A stretch of 64,000 nt of DNA from an uncultured Bacteroides sp. (GTDB taxonomy: Bacteria; Bacteroidota; Bacteroidia; Bacteroidales; Bacteroidaceae). The DNA lies in the NCBI RefSeq assembly GCF_963677685.1, contig NZ_OY782186.1, forward strand, positions 496,001-560,000, written 5' to 3'. A program made the translations under genes and the position numbers. Below, piece by piece: positions 16,808 to 27,500 of the stretch (position 1 is its first letter; each line of letters begins with the position of its first letter). The notes below the pieces were generated by a model. It searched no databases and was not told where the DNA came from. It saw only the letters and a program-made list of their open reading frames with translations.

Positions 16808-19450
16808 TTAAAAGAGCTTCATTTGCCCCGTTATCTCGTCGATGATATCATCTTCGCTTTTGCCATTATCAGGATCTATGTTTTCTGGTTCTTCTTCGGT
16901 TTTTTGTTCCTCTTTCTTTTGTTCAGGAAATTGTATAGGTTCTAGCTCGTTAATTGTTTCCACTGCATATGTGGTTAGGCGTTTTCCTTTTGCCTTAAAT
17001 CCTTTCACGGCAATAAACTCATCCGCGTCAACAATTATAGGATCTCTGAAATTATCATGTCCGCCAAATACGATCTCTAATCGCGGATAGCATTCATCCG
17101 TGAGAAGAATGAGTTGGTTTTCTTTATTCTCTCCTAAATAGTTCTGTCTGCGCGATGTGGCTTCAAAGCAAAAACGTTTCAAGTAAGGATAATTTTGTTG
17201 ATCAGCATCATAAAGTGCTGCGCTCCATATTTTATTAGGATCATATTTTTCAACGATGCTTACGTTATCTTCATAGTGATTGCTTAAGTCAAAGTTGCTG
17301 GTATAGAAGTCTCCGTTTCGCAGGATAACGAGTATTGTGTCGTCACTTTGAAATTCTCCTAAAAATTCTCCACGTCCGTCGTAATTCAGGCGTAGTACAT
17401 CACGGTCAAACCAAACCTTTCTTCCTCCAAGGGTCGAACCTCCCTTTTGCTTTAGTGCAATCTTATGAACATCATATTTTGTGAGGATGACTCCCATTGC
17501 TTGACGCCCTTTAATGGCTATTTCACTCAAATCCTTTTCAAATATAATTTTTCTGATGCGAGGGTTCGGCTTTAATGTTACTTTAATGACTTCTGCTTCT
17601 CCGTTAGGATTTGCCGTAAAGTAAACAACCTTTGAACTGGGTGTACCTTGAGTCAGATCATATTCTCTGTCTCGTGTAACAGAAGTAACGGCAAAGCGTT
17701 TAATATAATGAACGCCGTTTTTCCCATCACGGTAAATAGCATTATAAATGGTACGTTTATCGTTCTTTTTGAAAATATTTATATGAAGAATATTTTTTCC
17801 AACAAATTTCTTATCGGCTACCGGAGTAATAAGATATTTGCCGTCTCTATAGAAGATGATTACGTCATCCAGATCCGAACAATTGGCGATGAATTCATTC
17901 TTTTTAAGAGATGTTCCGATAAAGCCTTCTTCCCGATTGATGTACAATTTTTCATTGGCTTCTACTACTTTAGCAGCTTCTATTGTATCAAAATTCCGTA
18001 ATTCTGTCCGGCGAGGGAAGTTCTTACCATATTTATCTTTCAGCATGCGGAACCATTCTGTTGTATATTCCACAATATGTGCCAAATGATTATCAATCTC
18101 TTTAATCTCATTTTTCATCCGAGCAATTAGTTCATCTGCTTTTTCCGAGTTGAACTTTAGGATTCTGCCCATTTTTATCTCCATCAATTTGAGAATATCT
18201 TCTTTGGATACTTCTCTGATGAGTTGCGGATAGAACGGGGTTAACCGTTTGTCTATATGCGCACAAGCTTCATCCATATTTTTGGATTGTTCAAATTCCT
18301 TGTCTTTATAAATGCGCTCTTCTATGAATATTTTTTCAAGCGAAGAAAAATGTAAGCCTTCTTGCAGTTCACCTTTGTGTATCTCTAACTCTTTGCGTAA
18401 AAGAGCTAGTGTGTTGTCTACTGATTTTTTTAGCACATCACTAACAGTAAGGAAGTGAGGTTTTTGCTCATCAATAACACAACAGTTTGGAGAGATACTT
18501 ACTTCACAGTCGGTAAAAGCATATAGTGCGTCAATGGTCTTATCTGAAGAGACACCCGAAGCAAGATGTACAATTATTTCTACTTGAGATGAAGTATTAT
18601 CATCTACTTTACGGATCTTTATTTTTCCTTTGTCTACTGCTTTCAGGATAGATTCAATGACAGATGTTGTTGTTTTCCCGTAAGGAATCTCATTGATGAC
18701 AAGTGTTTTATTATCTACTTTGGTAATTTTAGAACGTACTTTAACGCTACCTCCTCTTTCTCCATCGTTATATTTGGATACATCGATAGAGCCACCAGTT
18801 TGAAAATCAGGGTAGATTTTAAATTCTTTATGGTGTAGATAATCAATCGCAGCATTACACAATTCATTAAAATTGTGTGGCAGTATTTTTGACGAGAGTC
18901 CCACAGCAATGCCTTCCACTCCTTGTGCTAATAGTAGAGGGAATTTAACAGGTAAAGTAACAGGCTCTTTGTTTCTTCCGTCGTAAGATAATTTCCATTC
19001 GGTAGTCTTGGGGTTAAAAACTACATCTAAAGCAAATTTAGATAGTCGTGCTTCGATGTAACGAGGAGCAGCCGAGCCATCTCCTGTCAAAATATTACCC
19101 CAGTTACCCTGGCAATCAACCATTAAATCTTTTTGTCCCAGTTGCACTAATGCGTCACCTATGGAAGCATCTCCGTGAGGATGGAACTGCATGGTATGAC
19201 CTACGATGTTGGCAACCTTGTTATAGCGTCCATCGTCCATGCGCTTCATGGAATGTAGAATGCGGCGTTGAACGGGCTTTAATCCGTCATTAATGTGCGG
19301 CACCGCACGCTCCAAAATCACATAAGAGGCATAATCCAGAAACCAGTTCTGGTACATGCCTGAGAGTTGGTGTTTGATGCTTTCGTCGTGTGACCCGGTT
19401 GGCTTGTAATCTGAATGCCCTTCCGTAATCTCGTTTATCTCGTCGCTCAT
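16808..19450 (-). CDS. parC: DNA topoisomerase IV subunit A
   Basis: 880 residues with the GyrA/ParC layout: winged-helix and tower domains (about 30-480) with catalytic Tyr131 (APRYIEARLS), a coiled coil (about 400-460) and a C-terminal beta-pinwheel (about 530-830), then an acidic tail. No canonical GyrA-box (QRRGGKG) is seen; a related segment is QKGGSTLGGRK. With ParE it decatenates daughter chromosomes. The quinolone-determining loop reads HPHGDASIGD: the residue equal to E. coli GyrA Ser83 is Ala95. That form is, as far as I recall, usual for this Bacteroidetes enzyme rather than an acquired mutation. First gene of the operon with DUF3316 and S41. Confidence 0.93.
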   Translation of the reverse strand: MSDEINEITEGHSDYKPTGSHDESIKHQLSGMYQNWFLDYASYVILERAVPHINDGLKPVQRRILHSMKRMDDGRYNKVANIVGHTMQFHPHGDASIGDALVQLGQKDLMVDCQGNWGNILTGDGSAAPRYIEARLSKFALDVVFNPKTTEWKLSYDGRNKEPVTLPVKFPLLLAQGVEGIAVGLSSKILPHNFNELCNAAIDYLHHKEFKIYPDFQTGGSIDVSKYNDGERGGSVKVRSKITKVDNKTLVINEIPYGKTTTSVIESILKAVDKGKIKIRKVDDNTSSQVEIIVHLASGVSSDKTIDALYAFTDCEVSISPNCCVIDEQKPHFLTVSDVLKKSVDNTLALLRKELEIHKGELQEGLHFSSLEKIFIEERIYKDKEFEQSKNMDEACAHIDKRLTPFYPQLIREVSKEDILKLMEIKMGRILKFNSEKADELIARMKNEIKEIDNHLAHIVEYTTEWFRMLKDKYGKNFPRRTELRNFDTIEAAKVVEANEKLYINREEGFIGTSLKKNEFIANCSDLDDVIIFYRDGKYLITPVADKKFVGKNILHINIFKKNDKRTIYNAIYRDGKNGVHYIKRFAVTSVTRDREYDLTQGTPSSKVVYFTANPNGEAEVIKVTLKPNPRIRKIIFEKDLSEIAIKGRQAMGVILTKYDVHKIALKQKGGSTLGGRKVWFDRDVLRLNYDGRGEFLGEFQSDDTILVILRNGDFYTSNFDLSNHYEDNVSIVEKYDPNKIWSAALYDADQQNYPYLKRFCFEATSRRQNYLGENKENQLILLTDECYPRLEIVFGGHDNFRDPIIVDADEFIAVKGFKAKGKRLTTYAVETINELEPIQFPEQKKEEQKTEEEPENIDPDNGKSEDDIIDEITGQMKLF

Positions 19451-19522
19451 AAATGTCAGGTTCCTATATCTTGTTTTAACAACAAATTATCTTTTTTACA
19501 TCATTATGAGATGATGTGCAGG

Positions 19523-19530
19523 CAAAAATA
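19523..19530 (-). promoter_or_regulatory. -7 element for parC
   Basis: TATTTTTG on the minus strand matches TAnnTTTG, about 70 bases before the parC ATG at 19450. No good -33 element is seen. Confidence 0.4.
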
Positions 19531-19637
19531 CGAATTAAATTGAAAAAAATCATTTACTTTGCACTTTATTTATAGTACCAAGTTAGGGGTAGATAAATAG
19601 AAAGTTAACTGTAAACGTATAAATAGTAAATAGAACG

Positions 19638-21179
19638 ATGGCACAAGAAGATGTTTTTAAGAAATTGGTTTCCCACTGCAAAGAGTATGGTTTTGTATTT
19701 CCTTCAAGCGATATCTACGATGGGCTTGGAGCGGTGTATGATTATGGGCAGATGGGAGTTGAACTAAAGAATAACATCAAAAAATATTGGTGGGACAGTA
19801 TGGTACTTCTGCATGAAAACATTGTCGGCATCGATTCTGCTATCTTTATGCATCCTACTATATGGAAGGCTTCCGGACACGTAGATGCTTTCAATGATCC
19901 GTTGATTGATAATAAAGATTCTAAAAAACGTTATCGTGCTGATGTGTTGATTGAAGATCAACTAGCTAAGTATGACGATAAGATTAATAAAGAGGTAGCT
20001 AAGGCTGCCAAAAGATTTGGCGAAACTTTTGATGAGGCTCAGTTTCGTTCTACAAATAGCAGAGTGCTTGATCATCAAGCTAAACGTGATGCTTTACACG
20101 AACGTTTTGCTAACGCATTGAACGACAATAATCTTGATGAACTTCGTCAAATCATTATTGATGAAGAAATAGCTTGTCCTGTTTCCGGTACAAGGAATTG
20201 GACTGAAGTTCGTCAGTTCAACCTGATGTTTTCCACAGAGATGGGGTCGACTGCCGATGGCGCTATGAAGATTTACCTTCGCCCTGAGACAGCTCAAGGT
20301 ATTTTTGTTAACTACCTGAATGTACAGAAAACGGGTCGTATGAAAATTCCTTTTGGTATCGCTCAGATAGGAAAAGCTTTCCGTAACGAGATTGTTGCAC
20401 GTCAGTTTATCTTCCGTATGCGTGAGTTTGAACAGATGGAAATGCAATTTTTTGTTCGCCCTGGAGAAGAACTTGAATGGTTTAAGAAATGGAAAGAGAC
20501 TCGCTTGAAGTGGCATAAATCTCTTGGGTTTGGCGATGATCATTATCGTTTCCATGATCATGATAAACTAGCTCATTATGCAAATGCAGCTACAGATATT
20601 GAATTCTTAATGCCTTTTGGATTTAAAGAAGTAGAGGGTATTCACTCTCGTACTAATTTTGATTTGAGTCAACATGAGAAATATAGCGGTAAAAGCATTA
20701 AATATTTTGATCCGGAACTGAATGAATCTTATACTCCGTATGTCATTGAGACTTCTATCGGTGTAGATCGAATGTTCCTGAGTATCATGTCTGCTTCTTA
20801 TTGTGAAGAAAAATTGGAGAGTGGTGAAAGCCGTGTTGTATTGAAATTACCTGCTGCATTAGCTCCTGTGAAGTTGGCTGTAATGCCATTGGTGAAAAAA
20901 GACGGATTACCAGAGAAGGCTCGTGAAATTATTGATGGTTTGAAATTCCATTTTAACTGTCAGTATGATGAAAAAGATAGCATTGGTAAGCGTTATCGTC
21001 GTCAGGATGCTATTGGTACTCCTTATTGCGTTACTGTAGATCATCAGACTTTGGAAGATAATTGTGTTACTTTGCGTAACCGCGATACAATGCAACAAGA
21101 ACGAGTTGCCATCTCTGAATTAAATAATATTATTGCAGATCGTGTAAGCTTAACGAGCCTGCTAAAAACATTGATGTAA
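19638..21179 (+). CDS. glyS: glycyl-tRNA synthetase (dimeric, class II)
   Basis: 513 residues of the eukaryote/archaeal-like dimeric type found in Bacteroidetes, not the alpha2beta2 GlyQS. It charges tRNA-Gly with glycine. Class II features: a motif 1 region near the N-terminus, motif 2 (FRNEIVARQFIFRMREFEQMEMQFF), motif 3 (TSIGVDRMFLSIM) and a C-terminal anticodon-binding domain (about 400-500, with VKLAVMPL and YRRQDAIGTPYCVTVD). The YLRPETAQGIF block is diagnostic of the family. Its stop overlaps the FKBP lipoprotein start by one base, so the two are cotranscribed. Confidence 0.97.
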   Translation: MAQEDVFKKLVSHCKEYGFVFPSSDIYDGLGAVYDYGQMGVELKNNIKKYWWDSMVLLHENIVGIDSAIFMHPTIWKASGHVDAFNDPLIDNKDSKKRYRADVLIEDQLAKYDDKINKEVAKAAKRFGETFDEAQFRSTNSRVLDHQAKRDALHERFANALNDNNLDELRQIIIDEEIACPVSGTRNWTEVRQFNLMFSTEMGSTADGAMKIYLRPETAQGIFVNYLNVQKTGRMKIPFGIAQIGKAFRNEIVARQFIFRMREFEQMEMQFFVRPGEELEWFKKWKETRLKWHKSLGFGDDHYRFHDHDKLAHYANAATDIEFLMPFGFKEVEGIHSRTNFDLSQHEKYSGKSIKYFDPELNESYTPYVIETSIGVDRMFLSIMSASYCEEKLESGESRVVLKLPAALAPVKLAVMPLVKKDGLPEKAREIIDGLKFHFNCQYDEKDSIGKRYRRQDAIGTPYCVTVDHQTLEDNCVTLRNRDTMQQERVAISELNNIIADRVSLTSLLKTLM

Positions 21180-21793
21180 TGAAGAAAAACTATCTATTGC
21201 CATTTCTATTTTTATTTCTTGTTATACTAACTTCATGTAGTGAGACCTCAGAGGTCGGAAAATATGATAATTGGCAAGAACGCAATGAGGCTTTTATTGA
21301 TTCTTTAAAACAGGTTGTAGAGAATAAAACAGATCTTGACCTGATACAGATAACTCCTTATGGGGAGAAGAGATATCCGATTTACGCAAAGAAATTGAAG
21401 GCGGTGAAAACTCCTTCACCTTCTTCTCTAGATTCTATTGTAACCTATACGGATTCAGTTAATGTTTTTTATAGAGGTATGCTAATTGATGAATCTGTAT
21501 TTGCTGCTGTACCTTCTCCTAGGTATTATACCAAATTATATCAATCACTGATTGTGTTTGATAAGAACTTTTCGGGAGATGATCCAACAAGTTTTGATTC
21601 TCCTACGGGATTTTGGGTCAATAGAGTTGTCGCTGGTTGGAGTGAGGTTTTACAGCGAATGACACTTGGAGAACGTTGGGAAGTATATGTTCCTTGGCAA
21701 CAAGGATACGGTTCTGCCGGAACTGCCAATATTTTAGGCTATTCTACATTGATCTTTGATATTCAATTAGAGAAGATTATAAAGAAGAAGTAA
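21179..21793 (+). CDS. FKBP-type peptidyl-prolyl isomerase, lipoprotein
   Basis: 204 residues: a lipoprotein signal with the lipobox LTSC (Cys20), a linker, then an FKBP domain (about 85-200) including VTYTDSVNVFYRGMLIDESVF, a VIxGWxEVLQRMTLGERWEVYVPWQQGYGSAG core and a closing LIFDIQLEKI strand. FKBPs isomerise Xaa-Pro bonds; here it would act in the periplasm or on the outer membrane. It is coupled to glyS by a one-base overlap, a neighbourhood that gives no functional hint beyond coexpression. Confidence 0.9.
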   Translation: MKKNYLLPFLFLFLVILTSCSETSEVGKYDNWQERNEAFIDSLKQVVENKTDLDLIQITPYGEKRYPIYAKKLKAVKTPSPSSLDSIVTYTDSVNVFYRGMLIDESVFAAVPSPRYYTKLYQSLIVFDKNFSGDDPTSFDSPTGFWVNRVVAGWSEVLQRMTLGERWEVYVPWQQGYGSAGTANILGYSTLIFDIQLEKIIKKK

Positions 21794-21806
21794 CAATTTT
21801 ATCATG

Positions 21807-21855
21807 ATACAAAGCAGGGCGGTTCTTCTTTTGGGGGAGCCGCCCTGCTTTGTAT
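21807..21855. terminator. shared terminator between FKBP and DUF2141 genes
   Basis: A 16-bp perfect stem (ATACAAAGCAGGGCGG with its complement) around a 17-base loop. It is placed tail-to-tail between convergent genes. U-runs are short on both sides, so it may act as a bidirectional RNA end stabiliser or weak terminator. Confidence 0.75.
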
Positions 21856-22193
21856 TATTGAATCCTTATACGGATAACCGTATTCTTGCTTAGCCCAAAC
21901 TTCGCTTCTTCGAAAGTAGGGGAACCCATTTTTCCTTTTGCATTGTTGCTGAACCCATATTTTTCTATGGGAATGCCGAATTCTTTTCTGTCCAATTTTC
22001 CATTATCATTTACGTCTTGGAAGAGAGAAACGGCGTATTCACCTTCTGGCAAATCGATCTTGACTTTCTCTGTGTCAGAGTGTATGGCTCTTTTTGCTAC
22101 AAAAGCGGGCTTTTTCAGGAAAGTCGTATCCGAATTATAAACAGCGATGATCAAAGAACCTTTTAGTTCTTCCATGCCATCTACTACTATCAC
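21855..22193 (-). CDS. DUF2141 protein, start codon apparently missing
   Basis: The visible open frame from the first usable start (GTG 22193) codes for 112 residues of a DUF2141 domain: a small beta-sandwich with GSLIIAVYNSDTTF, LPEGEYAVSLFQDVNDNGKLD and GIPIEKYGFSNNA. Upstream in the same frame (22194-22256) the DNA encodes a textbook signal peptide, KSLFFALLLIISISTFGQ, but no ATG, GTG or TTG precedes it before a stop at 22368-22370. DUF2141 proteins are normally exported, so either the start codon has mutated or a non-standard start (for example ATT at 22275-22277) is used. If only GTG 22193 works, the product stays in the cytoplasm. Function of the family is unknown. Confidence 0.7.
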   Translation of the reverse strand: MIVVDGMEELKGSLIIAVYNSDTTFLKKPAFVAKRAIHSDTEKVKIDLPEGEYAVSLFQDVNDNGKLDRKEFGIPIEKYGFSNNAKGKMGSPTFEEAKFGLSKNTVIRIRIQ

Positions 22194-22473
22194 TAGCTTC
22201 TTTTGTCCGAATGTGGATATGCTTATAATAAGTAATAGTGCAAAAAATAAACTTTTTGGAGGACAAACGAAGCGAATTTCTTCATGATTGGAAAGAATCT
22301 TAAATACAGTAAAGAGGATGTGTTTATATCTGCTTTCAAATAAAAGAGTTCTTTGTTCATGGGTGCTCTAAGCTGCTAACAAGTAAATGGGTTTAACTAT
22401 GATTTGCTAAGCGTTTATTATCAGTAAAGAGTGCCTTCTTTAACCCTTTATGATAGTTACAAGTCTTCGTTCT

Positions 22474-22531
22474 CCATGTGGGGAGTATGCAGTTCCCATG
22501 TGGAGGCTGTACACTCCCCACATGGGAACTG
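22474..22531. repeat. mutually exclusive inverted repeats
   Basis: Three related elements: A (22474-22486, CCATGTGGGGAGT), B (22490-22503, CAGTTCCCATGTGG) and C (22513-22531, containing the perfect complements of both A and B in overlapping positions). A-C gives a 13-bp stem; B-C gives a 14-bp stem; both cannot form at once. Confidence 0.85.
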
Positions 22532-22776
22532 TATAGATCACGCTTGCAAAACGAATAGATGTGACCTAGCTAAGTGCTTAAAAGTACTATTTTTGGTGGT
22601 TAATCTACCCGTTGGATTTAGAAATTAAAAGCGGGCTTTTTGAGTGGGGAGTGCGAGGTATCATAGAGTAAAGACTTAGAACCACTATAAGCGGCTAACT
22701 TTTTTCTGAGTAATTGAGACAAATGGGACTTTATTCAATTTCTTTGCTTATATGTCTGTCCTATCAAATATTTCTG

Positions 22777-22806
22777 TAACTTTGGGCTGAGGCTCCTTTA
22801 GCTTTG
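22777..22806 (+). promoter_or_regulatory. two tandem -7-like elements before trehalase
   Basis: TAACTTTG (22777-22784) and TAGCTTTG (22799-22806), both matching TAnnTTTG, 22 bases apart. Neither has a clear -33 TTTG at the usual spacing. The trehalase ATG is 121 bases after the second. Confidence 0.4.
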
Positions 22807-22927
22807 TGCTGTTATCTATCTACCCCTTGCTGTTTTTAATAGAATAAAAGCCTTGGGCTAATGAGATCTGTTTTGATTTTAAGAATACTTCCTATCTCTG
22901 TCAATCTTGTGAAATAAACATAGGCTT

Positions 22928-24556
22928 ATGAAATACCTAATCAAAAAAACATTCTTATCTACTTTTATCTTAGGATTTGTTTTTGCTCTAACAAATTGCG
23001 ATGGAAGCGCACAAACAAGTAGGTTATCCATTCAAACTCCTGAACAGATGTATGGCGATCTGTTCTACAAAGTTATGCAAACGGATAGTCTGTTTGGTCC
23101 AGATGCGGTGCTGAGCGAAACTAAAAGTTTTGTTGACTTGACACCTCGTGTAGCACCAGCATTGATACGTAAAGCGTATGAAGAGCAAAAAAAGGATTCT
23201 TCTTTCTCTTTACCTTCCTTTTTGAAAGATCATTTCACTTGGCCTGTTGAGACTGAAACGTATACTGATACCTGTGGGATCGATGAACATATTATGCGCC
23301 TATGGAGTTACTTGCGGCGCAATCCTACGACAGAGAAATATGGGACTTTGATTCCATTGAAACATCCTTATATTGTTCCCGGAGGGCGTTTCCGTGAAAT
23401 TTATTATTGGGATAGTTACTTTACGATGCTTGGTTTGCAAGTAGATAGACAGACAAGGATGGTGGAGAATATGATTGACAACTTTTCCGAGATTATACGT
23501 ACTATTGGCTTCATTCCTAATGGTAATCGAACTTATTATATCAGTCGCTCACAACCTCCGTTCTATTCGTATATGATTGATTTATTGGCCGAGATAAAAG
23601 CTGATTCTACTGTTTATATGACTTATTTGCCTGAGTTGGAGACAGAATACGCCTTCTGGACAGCAGGAGAAAAAGATTTGAAGGGATCTGATAGTGTTGC
23701 GCTTCATTCGGTACGTATGCAGGGAGGTGAAGTGATGAATCGTTATTGCGATTCTCAGCAAACGCCTCGCACAGAGATGTATCGTGAAGATGTGGCTACT
23801 GCCAGAGAGGCTGAAGAGCATTTACCTAATTTAAATCGGAAATTTTTTTATCAGGACTTGCGTTCAGGAGCAGAATCGGGGTGGGATTTTTCTAGTCGAT
23901 GGCTGGCAGACGGGAAACATCTTTATACGATTCATACGACTGATATTATACCGGTAGACTTAAATTGTTTACTTTATCATTTGGAAAAGACATTGGCAAT
24001 AGCATATCGATTGGAAGGAGAAGCAAGTAAGGTGAGTTGGATTAGTGATAGAGCTCAAAAACGTAAGATAGCTATTAATGACTATTGTTGGGACGCAAAG
24101 AGTGGCTTTTATCGAGATTTTGATTGGAAGAAGGGACACATTACGTCTGCACTGTCTTTGGCGGGTGTGTTTCCCTTATATGCAGGCATTGCCAATGAAA
24201 GCCAAGCCGCTTCAGTTGCTAAAGTCATTCAAAGTAAGTTTTTAAAGTCGGGTGGAGTAGTAACCACGCTTAATCATACGGGTCAGCAATGGGATTTTCC
24301 CAATGGCTGGGCACCCCTTCAATGGGTCACTGTCTCAGCGCTCGATCATTACGGTCGATCAGTTTTGGCTGATACCATTGCAAATCGCTGGATGCAACTT
24401 TGTCGGCGAACCTTTGATGAAACGCACCGTCTGATGGAAAAGTATGATGTAGTAGATTATGCGGCTACTAACTATGGAGAGTATCCCACTCAAGACGGAT
24501 TTGGCTGGACCAACGGAGTTTATCGTAAAATGCAAGAAAGAAGCAGGGGAAATTAG
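22928..24556 (+). CDS. alpha,alpha-trehalase (GH37)
   Basis: 542 residues. It splits trehalose into two glucose molecules with inversion. Both GH37 signatures are present: PGGRFREIYYWDSYF near residue 150 and QWDFPNGWAP near residue 455; the catalytic pair would be the Asp in SGWDFSSRW (about 318) and a C-terminal Glu (in YGEYPTQDGFGWTNG). The N-terminus is an export signal; the LTNC could be a lipobox (with an atypical Asn) or cleavage could follow GSAQ, so periplasmic or lipid-anchored. A long leader with hairpins precedes it. It is convergent with the hybrid sensor gene and appears to be a single-gene unit, not part of the galactan locus. Confidence 0.93.
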   Translation: MKYLIKKTFLSTFILGFVFALTNCDGSAQTSRLSIQTPEQMYGDLFYKVMQTDSLFGPDAVLSETKSFVDLTPRVAPALIRKAYEEQKKDSSFSLPSFLKDHFTWPVETETYTDTCGIDEHIMRLWSYLRRNPTTEKYGTLIPLKHPYIVPGGRFREIYYWDSYFTMLGLQVDRQTRMVENMIDNFSEIIRTIGFIPNGNRTYYISRSQPPFYSYMIDLLAEIKADSTVYMTYLPELETEYAFWTAGEKDLKGSDSVALHSVRMQGGEVMNRYCDSQQTPRTEMYREDVATAREAEEHLPNLNRKFFYQDLRSGAESGWDFSSRWLADGKHLYTIHTTDIIPVDLNCLLYHLEKTLAIAYRLEGEASKVSWISDRAQKRKIAINDYCWDAKSGFYRDFDWKKGHITSALSLAGVFPLYAGIANESQAASVAKVIQSKFLKSGGVVTTLNHTGQQWDFPNGWAPLQWVTVSALDHYGRSVLADTIANRWMQLCRRTFDETHRLMEKYDVVDYAATNYGEYPTQDGFGWTNGVYRKMQERSRGN

Positions 24557-24587
24557 CCCTTTCCATTGACATAAACTTTAGCCTGTT

Positions 24588-27500
24588 TTAAGAAGACATC
24601 CTTTTCAGATACTCGGATGGAGATACACCAAACTCATCTTTGAAACATTGCCGGAAATAAACAGTGCTATTGATTCCCACTTTGTAGGATATCTCAGAGA
24701 TACTATATCTTCCTTCTAGTAACAAACGTTCGGCATTTTCCATTCTGATTTTTCTGATATACTCGTTGGTTGAAAGTCCCGTTAAGGCTTTCATCTTTCG
24801 GTATAGAGTAGAACTACTCATGCACATCTTCTCGGATAAATAAGTGATATCTATTTTGTCAGATGAGAGTTTTTCTTCGATGAATACGGTTATTTTGTTT
24901 ATAAATTCATTATCTAGCTTGTTTAATGAAGAGACTCTTGTTGCCTGTTTATCCTTTAACTGATTGTTGGGCGCAAACTGTTCTACCAATTTCTTCCGAG
25001 ATTCGATAAGGTTGTTTATGCGACTTAACAGCAGTGCAGCATTAAAAGGTTTTGTTAGATATGAATCTGCGCCTACTGTATATCCCTCCTCTTTATCTTG
25101 AAGACTATCTTTTGCTGTTAGCAAAACGATGGGGATGTGACTGGTACGAATATCCTCTTTTAAGAGCTTGCATAATGATATTCCATCCATGATAGGCATC
25201 ATAATGTCACTGATGATGATATCCGGCACATGTTCAATGGCTAAAGCTTCTCCTTCTTTTCCATTGGCTGCTTCTATTATTTCAAAATGAGAAGAAAGAG
25301 ACTCGCTTATGTAATCTCGTATTTCTTGATTATCTTCAACGACTAATAGTATTGGTTTGTCGCTATTCAATTTCCTTTGCGAATCTTCCTTTTCCTTTTC
25401 TACGCTTGTGTTGGTTTCTTCTTGATTTTCTATATGCAGAGCATTAGGATAGGTGTTGTCTGTTAGTAGTCTGAGATAGAAACTACTTCCCCTTTCTGGT
25501 ACACTCTCTACTCTGATTTCTCCTTGGTGCAAGTGGACTAAGTTCTTGACTAATGCTAAACCGATGCCCGTTCCTGATGCTTGATGAACACTATTCTCTT
25601 GATAATAGCGATCAAAGATATGTGGTAGTGCTTTAGCTGATATTCCATGCCCTGTATCGCTGACTTTTATTTCGGTATAAACCGTTTCTTTCTGTGTTAT
25701 TTGATATACGGAAAGTTCTATTTTTCCTTTCTCTGTATATTTTATGGCATTTGATATGAGGTTATCTATAATGATAGTGATAACCTCTTTGTCGAAGAAT
25801 AGAGGCATGCTATGGGATGCGACATTTATGTTAAAGATAACTCCCGGCTTTATGCTTAATTCTTTATATTTTGAGCCTATTTCGTAAATTAATGCAGCAA
25901 TATTCCCTTTGCTTATACACAGTTGCTTGTTTTGCGTTTCTGTTTTTCTAAACTCTAGGAGTTGGTTCACTAAATTGAGTAACCGGATGGCACTTTGGTG
26001 TACTACTGAAATCTTGTGTACCTGCCTAATGGATAAAGATGTATCTTTCTGAATGTCTTCAAGCGGTCCTAATATCAAGGTTAAAGGAGTGCGAAGTTCG
26101 TGAGTGATATTAGTATAAAACCGGAGCCTTTCATTGTTTAAGTCCTGTTCTTGTTCTCGATTTTTCTTTTCTAAATTATATAAACTTTCAATCTTTATTT
26201 TCTTTTTATAAGCATATAAGATGCTCCACAAAATAACTATCGCTAAGAGAATATATATAGATTTAGCCCACCATGTAAGCCATAAGGGGGGGGATATTAA
26301 AATCTCTAAGGTGGTTATTTTCTGAGACCAATTCTGATTATGAATACGGGTTTTGATTAGAAACTTATATTTTCCGGGAGGAATGTTGCGAAAAATTACG
26401 CTGTTATTTTTGTTTATATTATACCATGAGTCTTCTAATCCCTGAAGCATGTAGGCATATTCTGTTTGACTGACGAGTGAGTAATTTTGCACATTAAATG
26501 TTATGCGGAAGCTGTTTTGTTTGTAATTCAGCTGTACATTCTGTCCTGCAGATAGGGGAAGAATTGTTTCTTTATTCTCTTGATTAGTAAGACGTCCAAA
26601 TATTTTAATCTCTGTGATGATCCCAACAGGTGATTGAGGTCTATTCATAATGATGTGCGGGTCGAAATGGCATAGTCCGTTAATCGAGCCAAAATAGATT
26701 CCCCCCTTATTGTCTTTGGCGACACTCCCACTCATAAAGTTGCCTAAAGGTACTCCGTCAGAATGATCATAATTGTAAAATTTTTGTTTATTCAAAGGCA
26801 AGCAACTGATCCCTCTATTGGTGCTAACCCATATATTCCCTTTTTGATCTTCACAAATAGCTCTTATATGAGTATTATTAAGTCCACTTTTTCGCTGAAA
26901 AGTTTTATACTTAAACTCTTTCTCATTGTAGAAACAGACTAATCCTTCGCCTGTCGCAGCCCATATTTGCTTTCGGCTGTCGCAGATTAGATGATTGATT
27001 GTGTTGGAGCAGAGTCCTTTGTTCTGAGTTAATAGCTTTAGCAACTTAAAATTGGCATTGAAAACAGCAATACCTCCTCCAAATGTACCGATCCAGAAAT
27101 GTCCGAAGCTGTCTTGCACAATAGCTCTGATGAAGTTTTCCGGCAAGCCACTATTGCTTGCGGTAAAATGATTGATTATTTTTTTTTGCCTCAGACTGAA
27201 AACATAAATTCCTTCACTGCTACCGATCCAGATATTCTTATCTCTATCTTCATAAAAGGTGCGTATATCCAAATGTGAATTATTGTAGGGCTCTATCTTC
27301 TTAATTGTTTTAGTCCGCGTATCATAGTAGCTTATACTCCCTTGGAATGTGCCAAACCATAAATTACCTTCTGAATCTCGAAGAGATGCTAATATGGAGT
27401 TATCGTTGAGTGGACTATTCTTCTTTTGATAAATGTTTGTTCTTATACCGGATTTAAAAACATTAATCCCTCCTCCATCGGTACCAACCCATAAATTATT

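Larger units (their letters stand above)
22257..22927. other. 670-bp intergenic region
   Basis: Between the DUF2141 and trehalase genes. It contains a set of overlapping inverted repeats at 22474-22531 and two tandem -7-like elements at 22777-22806. No open frame of credible composition was found; the 65-codon frame at 22431-22628 runs through the repeats and has no recognisable features. Confidence 0.6.

Noticed and set aside
16808..19450. Quinolone-resistance mutation in ParC (Ala at the Ser83-equivalent)
   Set aside because: The HPHGDASIGD form appears normal for the Bacteroidetes enzyme, so no acquired resistance is claimed.
22431..22628. 65-codon frame in the intergenic region
   Set aside because: It consists largely of the inverted repeats and has no coding character.
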